64,000 nt of DNA from Chaetomium olivaceum (Eukaryota; Ascomycota; Sordariomycetes; Sordariales; Chaetomiaceae). Both the position numbers and the translations under genes were made by a program. The DNA lies in contig JAYWVB010000021.1 in assembly GCA_039881045.1 (NCBI GenBank), positions 496,001 through 560,000 on the forward strand, written 5' to 3'. Under the pieces are notes generated by a model, which ran no database searches, was not told the DNA's origin, and saw nothing but the letters and a program-made list of their open reading frames with translations. The number at the start of each line of letters is the position of its first letter. Position 1 is the first letter of the stretch. Shown in pieces: positions 9,481 to 20,213 of the stretch.

Positions 9481-11389
9481 TGGCGTTGGATATGGGATAA
9501 TTCTAATCAATGCTCCAAAGTATATACACTTGAGGACATGCGTTCTTCCGTGACCTTGGCCGTCGTGTATCTACTGATCATGTACTGTGCATAAAAAACA
9601 GTCCAACTTCAGTCCCGCTTTCGGCAATTCCTACGCTGCGCCGAATGAGAGTTCCGCGCATCCCTTTCCGGGCGGCAACAAAGGAGGGCTCGAGAAACTC
9701 AGAATGTTTGCAACATCCCTACGAGCTTACGTCTTTGTAATCCCTCCAATGTTTTTAGAGGCCAGCTCCCATCTTGGAGCTTCAGGGTCTCCATCACATA
9801 CACCGCCCTCTGCCGTCAGCAAAGTCCGCCGTGACCACCATGGGCACCATGGGCAACCTAGGGCAACCTGGTGCCGCGAAACCCCTCTGGCCGGGCGGAG
9901 CCGTAGCAATCACCATGGTTTAGGGGTGGAGACCCGCACAGTCCTCAACAGGCCTCACAAACCAGTCGCTGATTCCGGTCTTGTCCCTCTCTTCACCCGC
10001 CCCCCCCCCCCCCCCCTCTGCACCCGTGGCCCATGCCCAGCGGCGACGAGCTCGACTTGCTGTTTGTGACCGAGAGGTCTCGGATAGAATGGACCCAACG
10101 CAGGACTGACGGCCTGGGAGATGGGCGTCCTTAGCGAGCACCGGGTCAACGGTTGGGCGGGAGGCCATCGACAGATAGATCCGGCCACTCCGCATATTCT
10201 GGAACGTGGATACAGCGTTGGAACTGACGAAAGCACTTGGCACCCGGTCTTTGCGAAAAGTAAGTGGTATGATTTCCGCCTACCCGTCACCGACGAGAGC
10301 CTACTGCGCCATCCGCTGCCTGGGATCAGCGGGGCGGATGTGTGGAGCGTTGATGTTCCGGGAATTTGGAGCGAGTTGCGCGTGTCTCTGGGGCCTTGCG
10401 AACCGCTGACTTCGTCACATGGCCCCTGTCCCTTGGTTGAATCCTTTGATCCATGAGCAGCGAGTGGAATGGATGGAGGTGGAGCCAACGGCGGCTGAGC
10501 TGGACGACCCCCGACATCTTGGGCCGAACAGAAAGCCCTGGAGGATCCCGGACGAAAGCAAGGTCTGTGATGGTTAGAAAGCGCTGAATGTTATGCGGAG
10601 TTGCTGGCACCGAGGCTTGTTTGGACGTTTGTGGATCCATATGACTCTGCGGATAATGTCGACTTTTATGGCCGCACTGTCAGACATTGGAATGATGGGA
10701 AAGAGCCGACTGAGGATACACCACCTGTGACACGGCAGCCTGCGTTCTTTTCAGTGTATATTCACCTAAAAACTCTCCGAGTATTGTTGAATCCGGAATC
10801 GACCTTGTCAGAAAAATGTCACGCCCGATGGTCATTGGCTTTGACGGTACAAACCTCCCTTATCTCACGATAAACCTTTGCTAATGGTGGACGTAGATAC
10901 TACATAAACTGATAGCAAGTGGCCTGCATCCCTGCCACGGCGGAGGCCGAAGGATTCCATATTTTGTCTGCTATTAACAGAATCATAGCATGCGATTAAT
11001 GCCGCGGCGGATATGTACCACTACCGGCTGCACCTGCACGTGCCGGTTCCCGGGTGCGGATGAGTCCGCCTCGCTGCTCCCGCGCCGTGATTGAATCTTT
11101 GTCGTGCTAGCGCTGATGATGCAGGCTGTGCTGCCGGCGCGTGAGGGAGAGGGGGTTGGGTATGAGCACGCGCACGCGTCGCGTGAGGTTGAGAATATGT
11201 GGGTGCCGAGCCGGGCCGCCGTCAACGGGCGTGGGGGTGATGGTGGTGGGGGGTGGCGGATTGAGGCGAGGAAGTGGGTGTTTGAGTTGTCGGCGAGGCG
11301 TGGGAAGGCGGGGAGGGTAGTGAGGGATGAGGGGGTGAGCGTGGGCCGGAATCGGATGTGGTTGTTGGAGAGGCGCTGGAGTTAAAGCA
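9481..11389. other. Region with decayed coding traces and a C17 run
   Basis: No intact gene. A homopolymer of 17 C lies at 10000-10016. Patches on the plus strand look protein-coding but do not join: 10180-10456 (GYSVGTDESTWHPVFAKSKW) and 10580-10780 (VDFYGRTVRHWNDGKEPTE). They precede the cytochrome-b5 pseudogene on the same strand and may be its earlier exons, but this is inference. Confidence 0.4.
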
Positions 11390-12811
11390 GCGGTGGGAGA
11401 GGGTCGAGCCGTTGCCGATGCCGCTGGCGGTGGAGTTGGAGAGGCAGTTTGTGGTACTGTTGCGGGCAGGCGGGGTTTGAGAAGATGGATGATGAGTGGC
11501 TAGATTGGGATTTTGAGTTTCCCGCGTATAGTGGTGCGTCGGTGTCTCGGGATGGGCAGGGGGCGTATGTGCCGTGGACTGGGTTTCCGCCGGTTCAGGA
11601 GGCGTCGGCCAGTACGCTGTCAAGTGGCCAGGGGCAAATGCAGGCAATGGCTACGCAGGTTGTGCTTTACCGGATGGTTAGGGAGGCTACGATGTGTTTG
11701 ATGTCAGGGGTGAGTTTGGCATTTTCCTTTTTACGATTGTGAATTAACCATTGTGATTACTCAAACCAGCGGTTTTGAATGGAAATCCCGGTTTTGATGA
11801 TGAGAAAATTTCGAATCGACGGTGTTAGGCCGTATCATCATTTCTCAACAGTTGGCAGTAGTTCAGTTCTCAGTGTCAATGGGAACAAGCCGCTCGGCAG
11901 GCTCCTTACTTGGAAGCATTCCGAAGTTGTTTCTGAGCACGATGGACGGGACGGCCGCGACCTGTGGTGTATTATTGGGAATATTGTTTATGATATTACC
12001 GGTTCGTTTACTCTTACTGGGTGCCCTGAGCCCGTCTCCAACTCCGGTCTAGAATTTCCATTCAGCTCCGAGGCCGAAGAGGAAGCGCTGATTGCTATAG
12101 CGTCCGGGAAGAGGGCCGCAGCTGATGCACTGGAGGTCTCGATACGGATAACCTCGTAACGCGTTTGGGACCGTAACAATGCGGTTTTCTCAGGTCAATG
12201 GCAGGTGTTATCCGGTCTGGCCGCAGGACATTCACGCTGCGTGAACTCGGCAGACACATATATCCCCAGATTGGGATGTATTGTGCCCTTGGCGGCGATG
12301 TGTTTGACGTCGGACGTGAGTCTGGAGTAGCCCTTCGTTCCCTTGGGAGACACAGTTTGACTGACATTAGCAGGCTATCTCCATTCCCACCCCGGCGGTG
12401 CCCAAATCCTTCATGAATACGCAGGGCGGGATGCCACCGACGAGTTTTGCCATGCCCACGCTGATTGGGTTCAGATGTTGAGAAACCACCGCGACTTGGT
12501 GGTTGGGCGCATGATCGACGAGATCACCGACATCAGCCACATGGAGGACGATGAAGTGGTGCTTCTGGGTCGTCTATACGACTTCTCAAGTCCGTAAGCC
12601 ACAAATAATACCCCGGTCTTGAATCAGATCTCTGGCTAACCTGGAAAGAGGCCTTGGCGTAGACAATCAAAAGCTCTTTGACGAGCTCACGCCATACACT
12701 GGCACCGACGCCACGCATCTCCTCAAGGCACGGGAGCCACCAAGTGCAGTGCAACCCCCACTTTCAATCCATCCACCGAGGGTTGCCGGAAACCCCACCC
12801 ATTCCATCTGA
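11390..12811 (+). pseudogene. Double cytochrome-b5-like domain protein, frameshifted
   Basis: The last part is clear: exon 12374-12594 encodes YLHSHPGGAQILHEYAGRD followed by ATDEF, the haem-binding HPGG core of a cytochrome b5 domain, preceded by YCALGGDVFDVG in the exon ending near 12316 and followed, after a 50-nt intron, by a short tail ending in TGA at 12809-12811. A first, weaker cytochrome-b5-like unit (WKHSEVV...LWCIIGNIVYDIT) lies at 11910-12135 and lacks HPGG. Between these units the frame is lost near 12220 (one extra base before RRTFTLRELG) and near 11770, so no single start-to-stop model works. Earlier coding-like sequence (MDDEWLDWDFEFPAYSG at 11485) probably belongs to the same gene. 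The overall function is unknown; domain recognition is firm only for the second cytochrome b5 unit. Confidence 0.6.
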
Positions 12812-13011
12812 CGGCCGGCAATGTGGACCATTATTGAAATATGTGGATTTCTTAGTCATCTCTGATAAGATAAGCAGAACTTCGCTTTCACCGACATTTT
12901 CACGCGCCATCGATAAGGACTGCTGCTTGAGCTCCGATAGTGCACACTAGTAATTTGTATGAGAATACTAACTTTCAAAAACTTCAGGAGTTTTCTTGCC
13001 TTAGTTAGAAG

Positions 13012-15451
13012 ATGGAAGATTCTAACCCCACTGACAATCGCGACACTACCACCACCACCACCGCGTCGTCGGCGCGAACGGTTACAGGAGTGTCTGCTGT
13101 CACCGTTCCTGAACGTACTGAAGAAGATGAACGCTTCCTCTTCAAACGATTCCCCGGCGCTCTGTTGACTGAATCGAAGGGAACTGTGTGGTCGTGGGTG
13201 TGGAAGGTCGGCTATGATGTTTCGCGCGAAGGCATCCGGTATTGGGTATGCCTTCGCTGTGTTCAGCAACGTAGCAGGAAGCCGGCTGCGTACAACGCAC
13301 GTAACCTTCAGAACGTCGAATATCATCTTTTGCACGCCCATAGAATTACCGACCCTTCTGGTAAGCGGGCGTTGCCTGCCGTCGCTAGTCTCAAACGCGA
13401 GAGCAGCGTATCGAAGACAATCGCCACCTACTTCAAACTTGACACGAGCAACCCCAGCGATCAGAAGATGGCCAATCAGCTGATTAACGCGTTCGACCGA
13501 ACCGAGTTCCAGAGGAGGATCGTGAGATGGCTCGTCAGCGCCAACCTTCCTTTCCGTACGGTCGAACACCCTTATCTCCGCGAGCTCTTCTCGTTCCTCA
13601 ACCCCTCTGTTGAGACCCAACAAGCCAACCTCTCAGAGAAGACTGTTCACGCCATCGTCGTACGAGAGTTTGAGCGGCACAAGGACACGGTGGTCAAGAC
13701 GCTCCGAGAGAGCCCCGGGCAGATTCATTTGATCTTCGATGGATGGACTTCGCGTAACCGCCTTTCCCTTTACGGCGTCAGTGCAGTATTCCGAGATATT
13801 GAGAGTAAGCCTCACAAAATTGTTCTCGGTCTTCCGGAAATGGAGGACCGGCATACCGGCGAGAAGATCGCGGAGGCCATCCTCGAGGTCATCCACGACT
13901 ACGAGATCCATGAGAAGATCGGCTTCTTTACGGTCGATAACGCCGCGAACAACGATACCGCGCTGAAGGTCATCGGCGAACAGCTCGGCTTTCGTGGGAG
14001 GAGAGGAGGGTTCGCTGCTTTGGCCACATCATCAACCTAGTAGTAAGGGCATTACTCTTTGGCTCAGAGATCGATGCCTTCGAACAGGAAGTCTCTACCG
14101 GCCTCCTTACTTCTCAGCATGAGCACGAGAAGTGGAGGCAGAAGGGCCCTATCGGCAAGCTTCATAACTTCTGTCAAGTAAGTATGCCTTCTCTAGCTGA
14201 CCTCCCGGTACTAACTATAAGAAGGAAGTTAACAGGTCGGACTTTTGGACCAAAAAGCTTATCTCGGCGCAAGAGCAACGAATTCGCGAAGCCCTCGAGG
14301 GTGACGAGCTCAAGAAGCACACGCCGGTTGGGGTAGTGACTGACAATGCCACGCGGTGGCTCTCCCAGTACTTCATGATGGAACGCGCTCTTCAACTCCA
14401 GCCCTTCTACGAGACCTTTCTCTTCGAGGCGAAGCTTCACGTTGATTCGAACTTGCGAACAATAGCAGGTACTCTGAAAAGAGGCGCGAAGGAGCCGCTA
14501 TTTCTGAGCAAGGAGAATATATTGACCGCGAATGACTGGAAGGTGATCCTAACGCTCAAGGAAATCCTTCTTGACTTTGAGCTTGTCGTCAAGGCTCTGC
14601 AGGGCGATGGTCAAGCTCGTGAGAGAAAGGGCAGCGAAGGCGACGAGGTGGTCAGTCTGATTCAAGGGGCAAGCTGGGATCTCCTTGATGGGTATGAGTT
14701 TCTCCTCGACTCTCTCGAGGAGGCGAAGAAGAGAGTCGAACAGCTTGGTAATGACGGCAAGCACGTCGCCGTCAACCTTAACAACGCGTGGATAAAGCTG
14801 AACAAGTACTACGAGAAGATCGGCGAGTCCCCCCTTATCTATGCCGCTGCTGCGCTACACCCCAAATACCGATGGGATAGATTCGAGGCGTGGCGCGACC
14901 ACCATCCTGATTGGATCGAGCCGGCGAAGCAACAAGTTCGAGACCTCTGGATACAACAATATCGAGACTTACCAGCCGTGGTAGACGAGCCTTCAGAACC
15001 GCCTCTGAAGGTCCCGCGCCTCTCGACCAACAGGTTTGCAGCTTTTAGAAGCCAGAGGCGAGGACCGGAAAGCTCAGCATGCTCCTCTCCATCACACTCG
15101 CCGTCGCCAGCGCCGGTCGAGCTTGACGAGTTTGAGCGTTGGCAGTTGGAGACGGCCGACCCTGATGAGCAGGTAGAGGATCCTCGCGTTTACTGGCATA
15201 AGAGGAGGAAGACTTATCCGCGGCTTTCGCGTATGGCGTTGGATTTGCATACAGTACTCCCTATGAGCGCGGAAGTTGAGCGCTTGTTCAGTGTTACTGG
15301 CCACATGGTTACTCCTCTGCGAAACCGGCTGCAAGCGAACACCATATCTCTTTGCCAGATCCTCCGAAGTTGGTACGACGCCGGCGTGGTTCGCGACCTC
15401 GATCCAATACTGGCATGGAACGCAGACGAAAACATGGAAGTGGATGACTAA
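13012..15451 (+). mobile_element. hAT-family transposase gene with one frameshift
   Basis: Encodes a cut-and-paste transposase of about 765 aa. In order: a BED-type zinc finger (VCLRC ... YHLLHAH), the first acidic region HLIFDGWTSRNRLSLYG, the second FFTVDNAANNDTALKVI, the CFGHIINLVVRALL block, VVTDNATRWLS, and the C-terminal hATC dimerisation segment with MSAEVERLFSVTGHM. The frame breaks at about 13996 inside GGG: adding one base restores the run into CFGHIINL. A 44-nt intron (14178-14221, GTAAGT...TACTAAC...ATAAG) separates exon 1 from exon 2 (14222-15451). I found no convincing terminal inverted repeats or 8-bp target duplication, so the element ends are unknown. It lies about 200 bp after the cytochrome-b5 pseudogene. 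It is either recently inactivated or carries a sequence error. Confidence 0.88.
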
Positions 15452-15907
15452 GTATTTAGTTAGGAAATCTTGGCGGTGCAATATATTTCAATACATTTCC
15501 ATCTCTGCCTTCGATGGATCAATTCAATGTGGCCTGGATTATGTAAGGTGCAATTACACTGCAATGTACGGCGAGGTGGGAGGAAATGGATTGATTCCGG
15601 ACCCTGTTTCTTCCTTCTTTCTTCTTTTTTCTTTCACTCTGAATGTGCATTTGTTTTGAGGAGGCGGTGCGATGCTCCGAAAATGATCTAGACATCATGG
15701 GAAACCTAATAGATTGAAGGGATTTGAGGACCGTCGATGAATAACTATGCCTCTTAACAGGCGCAGGCCGAGACAGTTCCATTTGTTTTCCAGTGTTCAA
15801 AATGACTGGCCGCCCGGTATGAATCAATGACTCGGTTGATGATTGATGAATTTCATTATCGCGCCCTGCCGTTTCACATGCAGTCGCGCCGTGATACCAC
15901 CAGCATG
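15452..15907. other. Gap between the hAT transposase and the FAR1-type gene
   Basis: No gene. It holds the 3' flank of both genes, which converge here, and should contain the right end of the hAT element if it is complete; no clear terminal repeat was seen. Confidence 0.5.
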
Positions 15908-16947
15908 TCAACCCCCTTCTTCCCCCGGACCGCCCTCTTTTTTCAACAGCCGCTTCCGATTATACAAATCGGTATTCAATACATTCGTAAACCCCCTCCC
16001 TCTCAACTCCTCCTGGATCTTACTCACCAACCACCCATCCCTCAACCACCGATCTACCTCCGCCGACATATACCCCGGCAGCTTCCTTGCGCGGGGATCA
16101 CTCGTCGTATCCGACGGCCCATGATTATGCACTTTGTGCTCCTCATTCGGGTAGTGCAGCACCCAGACGTCACTGTCCTTGACCGTCTCGATCACCTCAA
16201 ACTTGAACAGACAGCCGCACTTCTTACTGGCGCGGTCTGTCGTCGGCTTGCGCCGTCCCTCCGCCTTGGCCTGCCGCACCACGGCCTCGTCCACGGGCGC
16301 CCGGTGGTGCCGCGCCTCGCCGCCTCGGAAACATACCCAGCGCACCTTGCGCTTGCCGGTTACTTTGGCGCCGGCGATCCGCATGCTGTAGCCGGGGGGA
16401 GCGTCCATTGGTCCAGCTCGTCTTGCATGGCGGCGCGGGAGGAGATGGTGTAGCCTTGAGGTGGTGGTTCCAGGGGAGTGAAGGTGGGGTTCGTTGGGTT
16501 GGTGGTGGTGTTGATGTTGGTGTTGGTGGTGGTTGTCGTGGTTAGAGGGTTGGATAGATGGGGGGCGGGTAGATTGGGGTTGGAGGAGGGTTTGGGGGAG
16601 GGGTTGTTGTTGGTGTGGTTGTTGAGAATTATTACCGCGGGGTGTTGTTGACCATGTTGTTGATGTTGATGTTGATGTTGGTGTTGGTGATGCCCATGCG
16701 CAGTGGTCAATGCTGATGGTGGTGGTGGTTGTGGTGGGGCGGGCGCGAGATGCCCCGCCTGAGCTGTGGTGGCGGGGTTGGCGGGGGAGGGAGACGCGAG
16801 AGGGACAGGGACAGAGACGGCGGGGTTCGCGTTGTTGAAACTGGATATTTGCAAGGTTGCTTCAATGCGCCCGAGACGGCGATCGATGGAAGCGAGTGCA
16901 TTCAGTATGGTTGTGAGCTGGTTGTGCGGGAGCCCCAGGTCCGCCAT
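15908..16947 (-). CDS. FAR1-type DNA-binding domain protein, frame broken at a G6 run
   Basis: The start is the ATG at 16947 (MADLGLPHNQLTTILNALAS). The first 190 residues include a short helical segment and then a low-complexity tract rich in P, N, T and HQ repeats, encoded by GTT/GGT microsatellites. The second half has the FAR1/WRKY-GCM1 zinc-finger pattern: VRWVCFRGGEARHHR, ASKKCGCLFKFEVIE, W.L, and HKVHNHGPSD. It ends in a basic segment (NRKRLLKKEGG). The two halves are in different frames; adding one base in the run at 16394-16399 gives a continuous reading through QWTLPPGYSMRIAGAK. Proteins of this kind are transcription regulators or come from Mutator-like transposases; no transposase core follows here, so a regulator, perhaps domesticated, is favoured. 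About 346 aa if joined. Confidence 0.75.
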
Positions 16948-17497
16948 CGCTCTGCGCTGTCCTCGACTCGCGGAGAGATTTCGTTCAACTCTTCGGAATG
17001 CTTGGCCCCGGGTAGGTTGTGGTTTGTTTGGTGGGCGTGCGCACTGTGTTTGCCAAATCGTCGCGGTTTCGCAATCTCGGTGCGGTCGATACGCGTTTTT
17101 CTTTTTGCCCTGAGGAAGGTTGATCGCACAAATTGCGTGGTAGTGCAGCAGAGACAGGGACGAAAGTGAGAAAGGCCTGGAATTGTCAAGTCCAATCTGA
17201 CTTCCCAGCGCGACTGCCCGAGGGGCTGAAGAAAGATGCGAATCCCGTCACGTGGTCTGCACGAATGAAGAGGGGAGCTGCGGGAAAAGAATTGTGGTGT
17301 GCCCAATGCGGGGTTGCAGCCCGAATCTCTCGAGTCTCACTGCTCAGAATTTGTTGCACTTTGCTTTTTCAGCAGCTTCCGGTAAGGTAGTTATTTCACT
17401 TTGTAGGGTAGGTAACTGCCTAACTATCACCCAAGTAACCTAACCCACAAAACCATACCGACTTTCTCATCTCGTAATATTGCCAATAGCTAACCCC
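16948..17497. other. Intergenic, upstream of the FAR1-type gene
   Basis: No gene seen. It contains the promoter of the FAR1-type gene and the 3' flank of the UbiE-like methyltransferase. Short pyrimidine-rich tracts only. Confidence 0.5.
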
Positions 17498-18529
17498 TCA
17501 ACTCCGCCCACCGGATGGCACCCGGGCAGTCGCGACAACAGCAACCCAGCTGAGATCCCACCCATCGTTCCCATATTTCTTGTCGAGATACTCCTTCATC
17601 AATTTCTGCACCTCTTCCTTTGGGTGCTCTTTCCTCAGCTCCTCAGACCACGAAGTCTTCATGATGAAATCCAGCATCATCGAAAAGTTTGACATGAAGA
17701 ACTCCGGGCCGTCGGTGTGACTGAGAAATGCTGTCACATCCACTTTCACGTCCTCCAATCCCTTTCTCTCGAGGGTTTTGCGGATCCAGTTCACATCAGA
17801 CCAGTTACCCCAGCTAGTGGTTTGCATCGGCATCACCAACGGTGCTTCGAAGGCAAAGGTCTTGAAGGCTTCTCTTATCTCAGTGATCCAACTGACCTCC
17901 AGGTGCCAAGTGGTGAAGCCGAGGACGCCGCCGGGTTGCAGAATACGGATTGCCTCTGTGACTGTCAGCTCTGGTCCGTACCTAGGTAGATCGTTTGTGC
18001 TTTACCGTTTAGAGCAGCCTCAGAATCGGGGACGACGTGGAATCCGATGTTTGTTGCAACGTGAGTGAAGGCACCGTCTTCAAGACCAGTTTTCTGTCAC
18101 TGGTTAGCACTTTGCGTCCAAAATTATGGGAAACAGAAACCGCATGCGGCTTACCTGGGCATCAATTTGTCTCGCCTCGGTATTTTCCCAACCCTGCTTC
18201 TCGATCATCTTCTTCGCCAGCTCAATCAGCTGCTCCGAAAAGTCGCCGCATAGAATGCTGCTCTGCTTCAACACCTCGGGCTTGACAATCTGTTGCAGGA
18301 TAGGCGCAACGACGCCGACGCCGCAAGTGTTCTCGAAGACCTTGAAGGGGGTCTCAGTGGCTTCTGTCAACCCCATCTGGCTTAGCATCCTTGTGGCAAG
18401 AGGCATGCTGACCCGGCGGGCGTTCTCGAGCAATACCTCCTCAAAGGCGCTTCCCCCGAGTGCCTTGAAATTGTTGAAGAACTTGTGCATCTCGGTTTCC
18501 CGAGCGGCGGCAGAAGCGGCGGCAGACAT
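17498..18529 (-). CDS. UbiE/COQ5-type SAM-dependent methyltransferase
   Basis: Three exons on the minus strand: 18529-18155, 18093-18006 and 17961-17498, all joined in phase to give 308 aa. Introns are 61 and 44 nt with consensus ends. The N-terminal region ends with the SAM site FENTCGVGVVAPIL (a variant of the usual D.G.G.G), then ILCGDFSEQLIELAKKMIEK, DAQ, a second-exon segment THVATNIGFHVVPDSEAAL and ILQPGGVLGFTTWH. This is the usual order for small-molecule methyltransferases of fungi. The substrate is not evident. It is cytosolic, with no signal peptide or membrane segment. It is unrelated in sequence to the LaeA-like protein at 7745. Confidence 0.88.
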
Positions 18530-19030
18530 GATGGGCTAGCTTGAAGCTTTACAAGCTGAATGTGATAGGTATGTCCGAGTGCTGGACGGGATTTTGACAG
18601 GGGTTAGAAGCGTAGGAAGACGGTGTCAAAGTTGGAATTCTTTCTCATGGAGCGCTTCTATGGCCATTTAAGAGGCAACATCCATGATCTCCATCACAGG
18701 CAGGCTCTCTGACCCCAATAGTAATGTACCCGAGAAGTTTCCGTACCAGCTTACAAGTTCGACCAAGGATCTTGGCAATGTGGCAGGCTGAACCCAGCGA
18801 AAGGATGAGCCTTCTTTTCTCTCCGAAGTATCCGATTCGTCCTTTAAGCAAAGCAAAGCAAAACCCTCCGGCTCATAACCGGGATAGTTACAAGTGGCAG
18901 GCTCCATAGGTCGCACTCGAAGTCTCGGACTTCTCGCATCTCGCGGACAATAACACCAATCACGTTGGCCCTCAACTCTGAAGTCTAATTAGATGCACCC
19001 ACACCGCTCGACTACTCGCTCGACCTTCCG
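18530..19030. other. Intergenic, no gene seen
   Basis: Promoter of the UbiE-like methyltransferase and 3' flank of the next minus-strand gene. No supported reading frame. Confidence 0.5.
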
Positions 19031-19652
19031 TCATAGCTTGGTAAACTTTACCAAGGACTGACGGAAGAGCCGCCCACCAACAGCAGCACCCGCCATAGCA
19101 GCACCAGCCACCGAGGCAGCCCCATTAACCACAGCAACGCCAGCGCCGCCAGCGCCCGCACTCTGCAAGGCGGCAAACGCGGTCCCGGCTCCTACATTTC
19201 CGATGATGCTATGAACGGCGGCGGCGGCCGTATCTGTGTCGCGAGAAGTTGTTTGTTAGCGCAGCTCTGGCTGCCGAATGCGCGGAGACAGGCGGGCATA
19301 AAAGAATAACGTAAAGGAATACTCACTCGCACCAATGCCACCCGCACCAAATCCAGCGACGGCGAGAAAGGGTGCTGTCACTATACCGGGGGCGCAAGCG
19401 ATGGTCACACCCGCACCGACGGCGGTAGCTAGGTAGGGATGCGCCGAGGCGTACTTGACCACCTGGTGTTGAATTTTCATAGTAGTTAGCACTCACTGCC
19501 TTGCGCGTTTTGTGGACCAAACACCAAAGCGTACGTACATGTTGGGCGCCGGATTTGGCTGTGTTGATTGCTCCGGTCATGGCGGCCGCCGCTCCCGGAT
19601 GGGTCTCGGCGGCTTTCGATGCAGCCTGAGCGAGTTTCTTTGCCTTGTCCAT
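19031..19652 (-). CDS. Interferon-induced 6-16 (IFI6/ISG12) family small membrane protein
   Basis: Exons 19652-19539, 19462-19327 and 19233-19031 join in phase into 150 aa. The N-terminal 38 residues are a charged/alanine helix (MDKAKKLAQAASKAAETHPG). The rest is strongly hydrophobic and glycine/alanine rich (ATAVGAGVTIACAPGIVTAP, FGAGGIGA, IIGNVGAGTAFAALQSAGAGG), the hallmark of the 6-16 family with two or more membrane helices. The C-terminus is basic (GGRLFRQSLVKFTKL). In animals these proteins act in mitochondrial or ER membranes and influence apoptosis; in fungi the role is unknown. The intron positions fall between the helices. The start is the first ATG in the frame; an extra 5' exon is possible. 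Confidence 0.8.
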
Positions 19653-20094
19653 TTCTCTCGGTCTGAAAATCACCGGTTCGATGGCAGTTGTATTGAAAAC
19701 AGGTGCGGTCAACTGGTGGCGTGACGGTAGATGTGCTGGTACTGTACCTTGGTGGAATCAGAAAAGAAAAGAAAGATTTAATGATGGAAAAGTTGGGAAG
19801 GCTCGAGGCAACACTCCTTTGGGCGCCTTCAATGCGCCCGAGTCAATTGGTGGCCACGACTTTGTAGGCCTCACAGCAGTTGGCCATGTGTTTCATTACC
19901 CGCCATTGGTCGGCTCTCACGCCGTACACGTTGGCAAGCAACGATGACCATGAGCAAAGCAGCAGGACTCAAGAGACAATGCACCGTCAGAAGTGGTGTT
20001 TCAAAATGTCATCAATGTTGAGGTGAGAAACTCGGTACCTACTTGCCTAGATAGTCGTTGAAGTCGCAACAACACCTTGAAAAGCTTTGGCGTG
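19653..20094. other. Intergenic up to the Fot1/pogo element
   Basis: No supported gene. The Fot1/pogo element inserted at the TA at 20095-20096. Confidence 0.5.
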
Positions 20095-20096
20095 TA

Positions 20097-20143
20097 GAAG
20101 TCTTGTCCCCACAACCGAACGACCCCACAACCGAACATGATCT
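20097..20143. repeat. Left 47-bp terminal inverted repeat
   Basis: Identical in inverse orientation to 21926-21972. It contains two near-identical 14-bp blocks, CCCCACAACCGAAC, spaced 16 bp apart, probably paired transposase-binding sites. Confidence 0.95.
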
Positions 20144-20213
20144 GCGAGTGTACCCCTTCCATTCAAATGTCCAAAACATCCACAACACCAGTCATTTCTA
20201 TGGTACAAAATGC

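Noticed and set aside
9587..10069. 160-codon plus-strand frame
   Set aside because: Proline/histidine-rich because of low-complexity DNA including the C17 run; no start context or domain.
12739..15540. Possible hAT terminal repeats (CAATGTGG...TATTGAAATAT on the left, CAGAGATGGAAATG...TATTGAAATAT on the right strand)
   Set aside because: The arms match only partly and the adjacent 8-bp sequences do not form a target duplication.
7745..18529. Secondary-metabolite cluster around two methyltransferases
   Set aside because: No polyketide synthase, peptide synthetase, terpene cyclase or transporter lies between or beside them; a transposon and pseudogenes separate them.
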